From positions 1 to 64,000 of the forward strand of contig NZ_CP025612.1 of NCBI RefSeq assembly GCF_002868735.1: DNA of 64,000 bases. Direction: 5' to 3'. A program made the position numbers and the translations under genes. Shown here in pieces: positions 27,297 to 35,699 of this stretch (positions are counted from its first letter, which is position 1; each line of letters begins with the position of its first letter). The notes below the pieces were generated by a model. It ran no database searches, was not told the origin of the DNA, and saw only the letters and a list, made by a program, of their open reading frames with translations. Origin of the DNA: Niveispirillum cyanobacteriorum (lineage in GTDB: Bacteria; Pseudomonadota; Alphaproteobacteria; Azospirillales; Azospirillaceae).

Positions 27297-27941
27297 TCAC
27301 ACCCCCAGCAGCTTGCAGGCCAGCACCCACAGGGCGCGACGATCATCGATCCCGTTCTGCCCGCCATTGATGCGGCGCGTGCATTCGGAGATTTGGCCAG
27401 CATCGGCAGGCCCATTGCAGTCTTTCCAGTCCCAGAACCATCCCGCCGACAGGGCCGCCGGCCCCGGCGTCAGCAACAGGTCGGGATTGCCGATCAGATC
27501 CAGGCCCAGGGCTTGGCCCGCCCGTTGATAGGCGGAGCGGCCCGTCAGTTGGATCAGGCCCCGACCCCGATAAAGCCAGCCATCGCCCGGCTGGGTATTG
27601 CCCAGATGCAGGCGCCCCCACTCCCCGCCATAGACAATATTGGCGATGCCGGCGGGGTCCGCCGGCTGCCCGTCGCGCCGGCCAAGCCGCTGGGCATCCA
27701 CCTCGCTGATCCGACGCGCGCCGAACTTCGGCACCAGCTTTTCAGCGGCGTAGTTCAGGCTCTCCGACAGCATGGAGAAGCCCGCACATTCATGCGCGAC
27801 CTGGGCCAGGAACATGGCCTTGCGGCTGGGCGTGTCGACCCCAAACCGCGTGCATGCCGTCTCCAGCGCGGGCGCGAACGGCGCGACGATGGCCGGGCGC
27901 GTCGAAGGCGCCAGCGCCGATAACAGGGCTGGTGTGATCAT
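27297..27941 (-). CDS. GH19-type endolysin (chitinase-like lysozyme)
   Basis: 214 aa, peptidoglycan hydrolase for lysis. Seen: AMFLAQVAHECAGFSMLSES with the likely catalytic Glu in HE, then NIVYGGEWGRLHLGN, GWLYRGRGLIQLTGRSAY and AALSAGWFWDWKDCN, all usual in phage GH19 enzymes. ATG at 27941 has GGGGA upstream; ATG 27953 is an alternative. No signal peptide, so it needs the holin. An intrinsic terminator lies immediately upstream. Confidence 0.9.
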   Translation of the reverse strand: MITPALLSALAPSTRPAIVAPFAPALETACTRFGVDTPSRKAMFLAQVAHECAGFSMLSESLNYAAEKLVPKFGARRISEVDAQRLGRRDGQPADPAGIANIVYGGEWGRLHLGNTQPGDGWLYRGRGLIQLTGRSAYQRAGQALGLDLIGNPDLLLTPGPAALSAGWFWDWKDCNGPADAGQISECTRRINGGQNGIDDRRALWVLACKLLGV

Positions 27942-27953
27942 GATGGTCCCCAT

Positions 27954-27980
27954 GAAAAAGCCCGGCGCAATGACCGGGCT
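27954..27980 (-). terminator. Intrinsic terminator just upstream of the endolysin
   Basis: Minus strand AGCCCGG-8 nt-CCGGGCT then TTTTTC, ending within one base of ATG 27953. It follows the gene ending at 28011. Confidence 0.7.
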
Positions 27981-28010
27981 GGGTGGGTTCAGGACATCAG
28001 GGCCGAGGGA

Positions 28011-28286
28011 TCAGCGCGGGCCGCCGTCTCGCTGGTCGCGGCGCACGCTATCGGCCAGCGATTGCAGCGTGACCTCCATCCGGGCGAGCCGGACATCAAT
28101 GGCCGTCCACGCCTTGTGCTGGTCGTCCGCACGGCCTTCCAGCACACGAACCCGGGCGCTAAGGTCTGCGACATTCGCGCTCTGCACCGCCGCAAACCAA
28201 ACGGCGGCAAGGAGGGCGCCCACCAGGGCCATCGGCAACACCACGCCGCGGTTCGAAACGCGCAACGTATCTTCGGTCTGCGCCAT
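28011..28286 (-). CDS. Small membrane coiled-coil protein, lysis region
   Basis: 91 aa. One TM helix (VVLPMALVGALLAAVWFAAV, residues about 15-35) followed by a heptad-rich segment (LSARVRVLEGRADDQ; IDVRLARMEVTLQSLADSV). Cytoplasmic N-terminus, periplasmic coiled coil. Size, topology and place beside endolysin and holin resemble an inner-membrane spanin subunit, but no outer-membrane lipoprotein partner was found. ATG overlaps the previous stop (TAATG). Confidence 0.6.
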   Translation of the reverse strand: MAQTEDTLRVSNRGVVLPMALVGALLAAVWFAAVQSANVADLSARVRVLEGRADDQHKAWTAIDVRLARMEVTLQSLADSVRRDQRDGGPR

Positions 28287-28567
28287 TATTTCCCGCTCCC
28301 ATCGCCAATATCGATCCCCTCCATCACCAGGATGGGGATGTGTTTGATCCAGGCCCGCCGGCAATGGTCGGGCCGTGTGAATGGCTTGTTGATGCCCTCG
28401 ATCAGCAGCAGCAGGAACCGTGCCCGCGCAGCACCCTGCCGATGCAGTTGCCACGTACCCGCCGACAGGGTCAGCTTGCGGTGGCCCGTGCCCACCGCGA
28501 CATTGAGCGCACAGCTTGCCAGCGACGCCGCCTCGCCCAGGCGGCGCCTTATCTCTTTCCAGGTCAT
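28286..28567 (-). CDS. Small basic phage protein, unknown
   Basis: 93 aa from ATG 28567 with GGGGGA upstream. Begins MTWKEIRRRLGEAASLASCA and is rich in Arg/Lys and His, with a short hydrophobic stretch (ARFLLLLIEGI) and HCRRAW. It overlaps the next gene in a TAATG. No firm family. Confidence 0.55.
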   Translation of the reverse strand: MTWKEIRRRLGEAASLASCALNVAVGTGHRKLTLSAGTWQLHRQGAARARFLLLLIEGINKPFTRPDHCRRAWIKHIPILVMEGIDIGDGSGK

Positions 28568-28578
28568 GGTTGTCCCCC

Positions 28579-29355
28579 TTAAAGTGCCGCTGCCTCGCGG
28601 AAGATGTCGTCGATATCGCTTTCGCTTAGACCCATGTCCGCAGCCATGTCGGCAAGGTGCGGGCTGGTCCGCTCCATGCTGGCGGCCCCCCACCGCTCCA
28701 CCAGCTCCATATCGCCGGACAGGGTCACGGCGCTGTCCACGATGTCCAGCAAGCCTCGCGCGGCCAGCGCCAGGCGCAGTTGCACACGGCTTACCGTCGC
28801 CGGCACCGGCGGCGGGCGCAGGGGCCAAATGGCCGCCTCCTCCACCGTCAGGTCGCGCACGGTCCATGCCGCCCCGTCCCAGTCCGCCGTCTGGGTCAGC
28901 GGGTCCATATCCGGCACGGGCGGAAGGGCCAGGGTCCATCCCGGCTCCACCACCCCACCCGCATCGGTGATCAAACTATCCGCCCGCGTGCGCAGCAGAT
29001 GCTGCAGGTCCGCATCCGCCGCCGTGTCGGACAGCAACTGCCCGGCGGCGACCCAATCCACATAGGCGGGGTTGGGAACCTCCACAGGCTCCCCATCCCC
29101 ATTCGCCTCCATGACCGTTTCCGGCGGCGGGTCCTGCACCGCCAGCCGCCCCGCCGCCTCCACCGCTTCCGCCCGCGCCGCAATGCCGGCCACGGCGCGG
29201 TTGACGGCGATGGCGGCGGCCAGTGCGGCGGGATCGGCACTGCCCAGCACCAGGGCCGGTGCCTGACAGCGCGGATAGCCCGCCACCATCGACCAGACAG
29301 ACAGGTAGCGACCGGCGCCATACAGGCCCGTGCCAATGTCTACGCTACGCGGCAT
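28579..29355 (-). CDS. Tail-fibre-associated protein
   Basis: 258 aa, start ATG 29355 with GGAGG six bases upstream, overlapping the end of the long fibre gene. Ala-rich N-terminal half. The C-terminal RVQLRLALAARGLLDIVDSA and SESDIDDIFREA segments resemble the ends of phage fibre-assembly proteins. It probably assists or joins the fibre encoded just upstream. Confidence 0.55.
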   Translation of the reverse strand: MPRSVDIGTGLYGAGRYLSVWSMVAGYPRCQAPALVLGSADPAALAAAIAVNRAVAGIAARAEAVEAAGRLAVQDPPPETVMEANGDGEPVEVPNPAYVDWVAAGQLLSDTAADADLQHLLRTRADSLITDAGGVVEPGWTLALPPVPDMDPLTQTADWDGAAWTVRDLTVEEAAIWPLRPPPVPATVSRVQLRLALAARGLLDIVDSAVTLSGDMELVERWGAASMERTSPHLADMAADMGLSESDIDDIFREAAAL

Positions 29356-32300
29356 AGGACGCCTCCTCAGAGATACGGGTCACAACGATGCGCGCGGTCC
29401 AGACCATGCGCGTGCCGGCCACACCGGTCACACGCGGGGTGATGGTCTGCGCCGCTGTATCGGCCTGGATGGTCACATCCATGCCGGCGGTTGTCTCTTG
29501 ATCGGCGCCGATGGTCTGGACCGACCCGGCCAGGGTCACATTGCCGCCGGCATCCCGGATGTACCGGGCCAGACGGCGATAGGTGCCGCCCTGCGTGCTG
29601 GTGGCGCCATAGGTCCGGGCCTGCACCGTCACATCGACGGTCACTGCCTCCCGCTCCCCGATGATCAGGCGCGGGACCATGTCGGTCGGCGTGGCATCGG
29701 TGGTGACGACACGGGCGCGGATCACCTGCGGATCACTGGCCGCCCGTGGCACCGGTGGCCCGGCGGGCAGCATGCGATCCTGCGCGATCACGCTGTCGCT
29801 GATGATGCCGGCATTCGCACTGGTGCCGACCAGCATGTGCGACCCGCTGGCCGACAGGGCCGTGATGGCATCATTGCCGATGGCCGCCCCACCGCTGGCC
29901 CCGTCCAGGTACCGCACCCGGCCAAAGGCCATGATGGACACACCGTCGCCCGTGCCGACCGCCAGCGTGCCGTCGCCCTCATTGGCGGCCAGGGCCGTGA
30001 CGCTGTTGGACGTGCCGCCCAGGGTGGCCGGGGTCCCGCCCACGATCAACGCCCGTTCGTCCTCATACATCTTGCGAATTTGGGCTGGCGTCGGGGCGTA
30101 GGCGGATACCCGAAGGGCGGCAATTCGAGTGGCGGCGTCATTGACAAAATCACCCGCCTGCCGAAGTCCAATACGTGTGGTGGCGGCGCTATTGGAAAGC
30201 GAGAGATTGGCGTTATTTACTGCCGTGGTGGCTGACAATACCCCGTCAATCCAAAGTTCGAACACATTCGCGCGCCGCAAACCGACCAGAAAATGCCACA
30301 GCCCGTCCGATTGAGATCCGCTGGCGGTAGCGACATCCAGCGTGGCGAAGCCGTCATCCGTAACCGTCAGCGCGGTTGCGCCTCCCGCCCCGGTTCCGAG
30401 GGTGATTGCCGAACCGCTGTATGAACTGCCGAAAGCCGCCCGACTAAAGAACGTCTCCTGACCGACACCGGCCGGAACATTCGACCAGCAGCCAATGAAG
30501 AAATCCCCGGTCCCGAAATCGTAATCCGGGTTGTAGGGCTGTTCCAGATAGTTAGATGCACTGAACCCGCTGACCGCCGCCAGCCCGCAGGGCAGCGCCG
30601 TGCGGCCCAGGGTGCCGTTGACCACCAGCCCCTTGCCCTTGTAGCTGCGGTCAGGTAGGGCGAGACGGCAGCTTACGTTGTCGAAGATCGCCGTTCCGAC
30701 CGTACCTGTGGCCAACTGCAAATCAGTGGTCGCAGCAACAGCCGTGAATTGCAGCTGGAGGGGTTGATTGCTGGTCGTGTTATTGATCGCTTGTACGGCC
30801 ACCCCGCCGGGTGTGACGATAAGGCGGGCTGCGCTGCTTGTGCCACACCGCGCCAGTGCCGTGACCGAGTAGGTCTGACCCGGCACGGTTGTTAGGGTCT
30901 GGAAGATCAGCCCGCCACCCGCGCTACTGGAAACCTGCATCTCGCCCGATGTAACGGTCGGAGTGGCATTGACCGCCGTCCAACCCGTCGTGCCGCCGCT
31001 GAAATCACCATTGGTCACCAGATCGGCGGACCCGGTGATATTGCCCGTCGTGGTGTCGCAGAGGTGCGCACCGCGGATGTCGCCGGGCTGCCAGCCGGTG
31101 TTGGACAGCGTGGTGACATAGGCTGTCATGCCGTTGGCCGGGTTGCCGATGTCTTCGGAAAGCAATGTCAGGCCAGATGCGTTTCCGGTTACATAGCCCT
31201 CTCGTGTGGCAATCAATCCCGCGACGAGACTGGACGGAGCACCCTGGTTCAAGCGTACCGCGCCCGCGCCCGGTTCCGCGAAGTAAAATGTCCAGGGAGA
31301 AACGGCAATTGTCGCGTAGAGCAATCGCCCAAACACACAGCCATAGCCAGCGCTAGCTAAGCCATAAGCAAGTCGACCATCACCCGCCAGATGCACGACC
31401 TTAGCGCCGCGAGCGTCAGTTACGCTGTACACCGCCCCATTGGGATGGATGACGCTCACCCCGCCAGCCGTCGCCACAGCCACGGTCGGGATCGGCAGGC
31501 CGGCGCTGTCCAACGGGCCGCCGGGGATGACGCGTGCGTGGACATGGCTGCAAACCCTTGAAACTAGCGCGTTTCCCGCTCCGTAGTAATTCGTATCTTG
31601 CGTCGATACAGCGACATTCCTATTGGCAATGTTTCGACTGAAGTATCGAGTGGTGTCATTGATACGAATGCCAGTAACATCTTGAACAAAATCGAGAATA
31701 GATAAACCTCCGACTGCTGTGTCCTTCGACGTGACAAAAAGTCGCCCATTTACTGCAAAAATTGAATTGATCGGAATTGCGGCGTTTGCGAATACTGCGG
31801 CGTTTGATGTATTCGCATTAAACACCATCCACATCCTGGGCACGCCCGTGGCATCCAGGTCATGCAGGTCATAAATCGTGACGGACGCCGCCCGCGCCAC
31901 GATCCCCGCCACCTTCGGAAACCGCCGCGTCGCCCCTCGGGTCGTGGTCCCCAGCGTCTCCCAATACCAGCTCGCAAAGGGCCGATCCGTCCACGCCCCG
32001 CCGTCGCTATCCAAGCGAGCGTCATAGAGATGCACCGCCACCACATCGGTCTGGTTGACCAGGCTCTTACTCAGCGCCGAAAAGGCCAGCCCCGTGGCCG
32101 TGCCGGTGCCGGCTGATCCCACCAGCGCCTGCGCCGTGGCCAGCGCCGTGCCCGTGGCCGCCCGATCCGCCCCCGTCTGCACCCGATCCGCCGCCGCCGC
32201 CCCCGCACTCCCCGCCGCCGCATCCCGCGCGGTTTCGGCCCCTGCCTGGGCCGACTGCGCCGCGATGCGGTCGGCCTCGACATTGGCGACCTCTGCCATG

Positions 32301-32389
32301 ACATCGGTCCAGAACGGGTCCCAATTGTCGTAATACGAAAAGGGCGTGAAATCGTCGCGCGTCCAATCAGTGCCGTTGATGTTGGGCAT
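29345..32389 (-). CDS. Large tail fibre / receptor-binding protein with LamG-like domain
   Basis: 1014 aa. Start ATG 32389 in a TGATG overlap. Residues about 35-95 form an Ala-rich stalk (ADRIAAQSAQAGAETARDAA). The middle has beta-rich sequence with propeller-like strands, and about 520-800 holds carbohydrate-binding-module-like and concanavalin/LamG-like sequence (FFIGCWSNVPAGVGQETFFS; DGLWHFLVGLRRANVFELW; TRIAALRVSAYAPTPAQI). The tip carries more beta sequence. It probably contacts the host surface. Base composition drops at 30.1-30.5 and 31.5-31.9 kb, suggesting module exchange. Confidence 0.7.
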   Translation of the reverse strand: MPNINGTDWTRDDFTPFSYYDNWDPFWTDVMAEVANVEADRIAAQSAQAGAETARDAAAGSAGAAAADRVQTGADRAATGTALATAQALVGSAGTGTATGLAFSALSKSLVNQTDVVAVHLYDARLDSDGGAWTDRPFASWYWETLGTTTRGATRRFPKVAGIVARAASVTIYDLHDLDATGVPRMWMVFNANTSNAAVFANAAIPINSIFAVNGRLFVTSKDTAVGGLSILDFVQDVTGIRINDTTRYFSRNIANRNVAVSTQDTNYYGAGNALVSRVCSHVHARVIPGGPLDSAGLPIPTVAVATAGGVSVIHPNGAVYSVTDARGAKVVHLAGDGRLAYGLASAGYGCVFGRLLYATIAVSPWTFYFAEPGAGAVRLNQGAPSSLVAGLIATREGYVTGNASGLTLLSEDIGNPANGMTAYVTTLSNTGWQPGDIRGAHLCDTTTGNITGSADLVTNGDFSGGTTGWTAVNATPTVTSGEMQVSSSAGGGLIFQTLTTVPGQTYSVTALARCGTSSAARLIVTPGGVAVQAINNTTSNQPLQLQFTAVAATTDLQLATGTVGTAIFDNVSCRLALPDRSYKGKGLVVNGTLGRTALPCGLAAVSGFSASNYLEQPYNPDYDFGTGDFFIGCWSNVPAGVGQETFFSRAAFGSSYSGSAITLGTGAGGATALTVTDDGFATLDVATASGSQSDGLWHFLVGLRRANVFELWIDGVLSATTAVNNANLSLSNSAATTRIGLRQAGDFVNDAATRIAALRVSAYAPTPAQIRKMYEDERALIVGGTPATLGGTSNSVTALAANEGDGTLAVGTGDGVSIMAFGRVRYLDGASGGAAIGNDAITALSASGSHMLVGTSANAGIISDSVIAQDRMLPAGPPVPRAASDPQVIRARVVTTDATPTDMVPRLIIGEREAVTVDVTVQARTYGATSTQGGTYRRLARYIRDAGGNVTLAGSVQTIGADQETTAGMDVTIQADTAAQTITPRVTGVAGTRMVWTARIVVTRISEEASYAA

Positions 32390-33261
32390 CAGATCAGCTC
32401 CTCAATCTCAAAACTCACGGACCAGCGGTTAAAGGATGTCGCGGCCACTTCGCCGGTAGCGGAAAGCGCGCCGTAAAGGATCTGGCGGCTCATCACCGCC
32501 GCGTCCTGCTCTGGGTCCCAGACCATGAACAAATCGCCGGCAATGCCCTTCATCCACATCAGATCGTGGTAGACGCCCATAGCGGCCCGCACGTCCTGAT
32601 ATTCCAGACTGATTTTCCAGGTGCGCCAGCGGGCGCGACGGCGGACCAGACGACGGCCACCATCTGTGCGCTTCTTCTCTGATGGGTCCACGACACCGAT
32701 CGAACTGCCCAATGCCATGCTGATTGGAGGTTGCCACGCCACGCCGGCCATAAGGCGCCCGGCCTGGAAATAACCAGCGGGGTTCGACGCATCGATGAAA
32801 TCCACGCCCAGATACCGGGCGGACACCGGCTCTGTCAGGCGGTGCCAAAGGACGGGCGCGCCGGGATAGTTGGCTGTGTCGATTCCGGAAAACGGGAAAT
32901 CGCCAAAGGGACGCGAACCCCAGATGAAGGTGGCCCCCCACATGGGCAATGGCGATGGCTGATAAACGGGGGATGACAGGTCGGCATTGGCCGACAGAAG
33001 CGGGCGCCAGGTGCCCGTCTCGCTGCCATTATGGCCGATCACCGCCACGATATCGATGGGCCGCGACCGTGGCATCGCCACCTTGACCCGCGCCGTGCTG
33101 CTGGCGATGGCCGTATAACGGGCCACCGACATGACATCATCATTGCGCAGGTTCTGGACGCCGATCCCGCCGCTTTCGACCCAGGATCCGGGGCTGGTAC
33201 CGGCAGCAGACAGCGTGCCGGTGTCGGACGCGATGTCCCACAGCATGAGCAAGGATGCCAT
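32389..33261 (-). CDS. Phage tail-tip protein, unknown
   Basis: 290 aa, ATG 33261. Beta-rich with many Trp; segments such as VAVIGHNGSETGTWRPLLSA and ARYLGVDFIDASNPAGYFQAG look like a galactose-binding/discoidin fold. The C-terminal part ends FNRWSVSFEIEELI. It lies between the tail-spike-like repeat protein and the fibre, so a baseplate or fibre-connector role is likely. Confidence 0.6.
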   Translation of the reverse strand: MASLLMLWDIASDTGTLSAAGTSPGSWVESGGIGVQNLRNDDVMSVARYTAIASSTARVKVAMPRSRPIDIVAVIGHNGSETGTWRPLLSANADLSSPVYQPSPLPMWGATFIWGSRPFGDFPFSGIDTANYPGAPVLWHRLTEPVSARYLGVDFIDASNPAGYFQAGRLMAGVAWQPPISMALGSSIGVVDPSEKKRTDGGRRLVRRRARWRTWKISLEYQDVRAAMGVYHDLMWMKGIAGDLFMVWDPEQDAAVMSRQILYGALSATGEVAATSFNRWSVSFEIEELI

Positions 33262-33262
33262 G

Positions 33263-34186
33263 TCACATCGCCTTCAGTTCGATTTTCCGGGCAACGCCGT
33301 TGATCAGCACCTCTAGATACTCAGAGGTGGCGCCGGCGGTGGCGTGGGTCACAAGGGGACGCAGACTGGACCCCAGCACCAGCTGCCCGTTCTTCGTTGG
33401 CGATGCACCCACACCAATGACGATGCAGTTGGATCGCGCGCCCGCGTCAACATCTGCGGTCCAGCCGATGATGATATTGCTTGACCCGGTGGTAAGGCTG
33501 TCCCCGGATTGTAGACCGACGCAAGTGTTTGCCTGCCCGGTCTCAATATTCTGGAGCGATCTGGGACCGACCGCAACATTCCCAGCCGGCGTTGAACCGG
33601 AGGCCCCTTGCATAGCCTGCGATCCAATCGCGACATTGCTGTCGCTGTCCAAAAGGTTCATGCCGGCGGCATAGCCGATAAACACATTGTAATCGTAAGT
33701 CGTTGAACTGGCATTGCCCATCGCCGCCTGAAAACCGATGGCGATATTGCCGTTTCTCCCATCCAGGTTGAACTGCGCCCGATAGCCGATGGCGATGTTA
33801 AAGTTGCCGTCAGTGTCGCTGCGCAATGCGCCCTTTCCAATTGCTACACTTTCATGGGTTTCCACGGCGTCGCCCAGGGCATCGACGCCGACGGCCACGT
33901 TATCGTTCCCGTTGTACGACCCTACGATTTGCTGCCCCGCCCCCTTTCCAACCAGAACATTGTCCCGGAAATTTCCATCCAGGTCGGACAGGCGAATCCA
34001 TTGAAGGGCCGCAGGGTCATCACCAACGCATTCATAATATTGCTTGTTGGCGGGGTTGGAGGTGTCCAGCCACTTGAATCCCAGCTTGATATCATACCCC
34101 GTCACGTCCCGGTCATTGGACGCAGGTGGGGGCGCCGCATCCTCCAACAGGACGGGCGGGCCCAGCGGGCGGAATTTTACGGCCAT
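33263..34186 (-). CDS. Tail protein with YadA/Hep-Hag-like head repeats
   Basis: 307 aa, ATG 34186 after GGGGA. Residues 76-258 contain about eleven copies of an N-x-x-[IV]-G-x-x-A motif at 16-20-residue spacing (NVAVGVDALG, SVAIGKGAL, NIAIGYRA, NVFIGYAAG, NVAIGSQAM, NIIIGWTA). This is the left-handed parallel beta-roll of trimeric autotransporter adhesin heads. The N-terminal 70 residues are likely the virion attachment; the C-terminus (SEYLEVLINGVARKIEL) may fold over the tip. A trimeric adhesive fibre is inferred. Confidence 0.72.
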   Translation of the reverse strand: MAVKFRPLGPPVLLEDAAPPPASNDRDVTGYDIKLGFKWLDTSNPANKQYYECVGDDPAALQWIRLSDLDGNFRDNVLVGKGAGQQIVGSYNGNDNVAVGVDALGDAVETHESVAIGKGALRSDTDGNFNIAIGYRAQFNLDGRNGNIAIGFQAAMGNASSTTYDYNVFIGYAAGMNLLDSDSNVAIGSQAMQGASGSTPAGNVAVGPRSLQNIETGQANTCVGLQSGDSLTTGSSNIIIGWTADVDAGARSNCIVIGVGASPTKNGQLVLGSSLRPLVTHATAGATSEYLEVLINGVARKIELKAM

Positions 34187-34187
34187 G

Positions 34188-35696
34188 TTATCCCCACAGG
34201 GTCAGAAGATGTTCTTCGGCGGCGGCATCGCGGTCTGCCGCCATGACGACAAAGCGCTTACCCCCCGACAGGCCATGCCGGTCATGGGTGACCGACACGG
34301 TGGCACCGGCATCCAGGCCCGGGGTGAAGGGCACGCGCAGTTCAAAACCCTCACGGCGCGGCCCATGCAGGCCGACGCGGCGCAGTGCCTCCGCCGCCGC
34401 AGCGCTTTGCGACATCAGGCAGGTATCCACCCGTTCGGTTCGGGCCAGCAGGCTTTGGGTTGCCACTGTGCCGTCGGTATAGGTGGCCGCCTGCCATTCC
34501 TGGCCCAGGGCATCGCGCCCCGTCACAATGCTGCCAGCGATCTCTGCATCAGACAGGGTCCGCCAGCGCCGGCCATAGCCGATGGTCTGTGTGGCCAATC
34601 GTCGTTCCGTGGCGGTCGGATCGATCGACAGGATGCCCCGCTGAACAAAGCTGAAATCGGCGGTGGGCTTGGGCGCATCAAACCGACCCAGCACAAGCTT
34701 CCGGTTCAGATCGAACCCCCAATAGACGCCGATGCTTTCGGCCCATTCATCCACGATATCGGCGACCAGCACCTCTGACCCACCATCGTACCAATGGCCA
34801 AGGACCTGCGGACATAGGCTGTTCATGGCGGCGACCGTGCCGGTGGCGAAATCGCCGCTGGTCAGGCTGGTATCAATGGGCAGGATCACCGACAGCATAT
34901 TGGCAAAGGTCACGGCCGCCGACCCGGAAAGTGTGCGCCCCTCAACATCCAAGGTGACGGGCCCCACGGGCTGACTGGCAAACCGGATCAGTCCCAGGGC
35001 ATTACAGGTGACATAGTCCACACCCGCCATGCTGGCGGCCGCCATCGCGGCATAGGTCGAATAATCGCCCCCCACCGCAGTAAACAAGTCCCCCCGATCA
35101 TGGGCAGCCAGAACCCCGCCACACGGCCCATCGCCATAGGCATAGACGACAGGGCTCTTGCAGATTTGGATGGGCGAGATCTGTTTGGGGCGTCCCATGG
35201 CGCGCGGCTTGCGCCGTCCGGCCAGCTCCGCGAAGCCTTCCGCCCCGCCGGTCCCGGCAAAACGGTTGACCTGATAGGGTCGCTCCAGCAGCAGTTGCAG
35301 ATCGCGCAGGTCAATCCGCACCTCGTCCGTGCCGGGGGTGAAACGCTCTGCCGTTCCGCTCCACACCAGACTGAAATCGGCCCAGACCGGCTTTTCCTTG
35401 GCGCTGTACCAGATATCAATGCGGCGTCCATCCCAATCGTAATTGCTCCACCCGTCCAGCGCGCCGTCCAAATTCTCGGCCACCGTCACACCCGCCGACA
35501 TCTCCGACCGGCCGCCGACATTGCCCCGTGCGAATAGCGACCGCTCCAGCGACAGCGCCACGCGCAGGCGGCGGTCCCAGTACGTATTGGCGGGGCTGTC
35601 CGCCGGCTCCGTAATAAAGCCGACATCCGACAGATACAGCGACACCACCGCACCCGCCGCAGCGCTGTACGGTTGCCCCCGAAACAGCCATGCCAT
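34188..35696 (-). CDS. Tail-tip/hub protein, unknown family
   Basis: 502 aa directly downstream of the tape measure gene, 3 bp away. Beta-rich with RIDLRDLQLLLERPYQVNRF, RKPRAMGRPKQISPIQICKS and LRVPFTPGLDAGATVSVTHD. Position and size suit a distal-tail or central hub protein of a siphovirus. Recognised by context, not by a motif. Confidence 0.6.
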   Translation of the reverse strand: MAWLFRGQPYSAAAGAVVSLYLSDVGFITEPADSPANTYWDRRLRVALSLERSLFARGNVGGRSEMSAGVTVAENLDGALDGWSNYDWDGRRIDIWYSAKEKPVWADFSLVWSGTAERFTPGTDEVRIDLRDLQLLLERPYQVNRFAGTGGAEGFAELAGRRKPRAMGRPKQISPIQICKSPVVYAYGDGPCGGVLAAHDRGDLFTAVGGDYSTYAAMAAASMAGVDYVTCNALGLIRFASQPVGPVTLDVEGRTLSGSAAVTFANMLSVILPIDTSLTSGDFATGTVAAMNSLCPQVLGHWYDGGSEVLVADIVDEWAESIGVYWGFDLNRKLVLGRFDAPKPTADFSFVQRGILSIDPTATERRLATQTIGYGRRWRTLSDAEIAGSIVTGRDALGQEWQAATYTDGTVATQSLLARTERVDTCLMSQSAAAAEALRRVGLHGPRREGFELRVPFTPGLDAGATVSVTHDRHGLSGGKRFVVMAADRDAAAEEHLLTLWG

Positions 35697-35699
35697 GGA

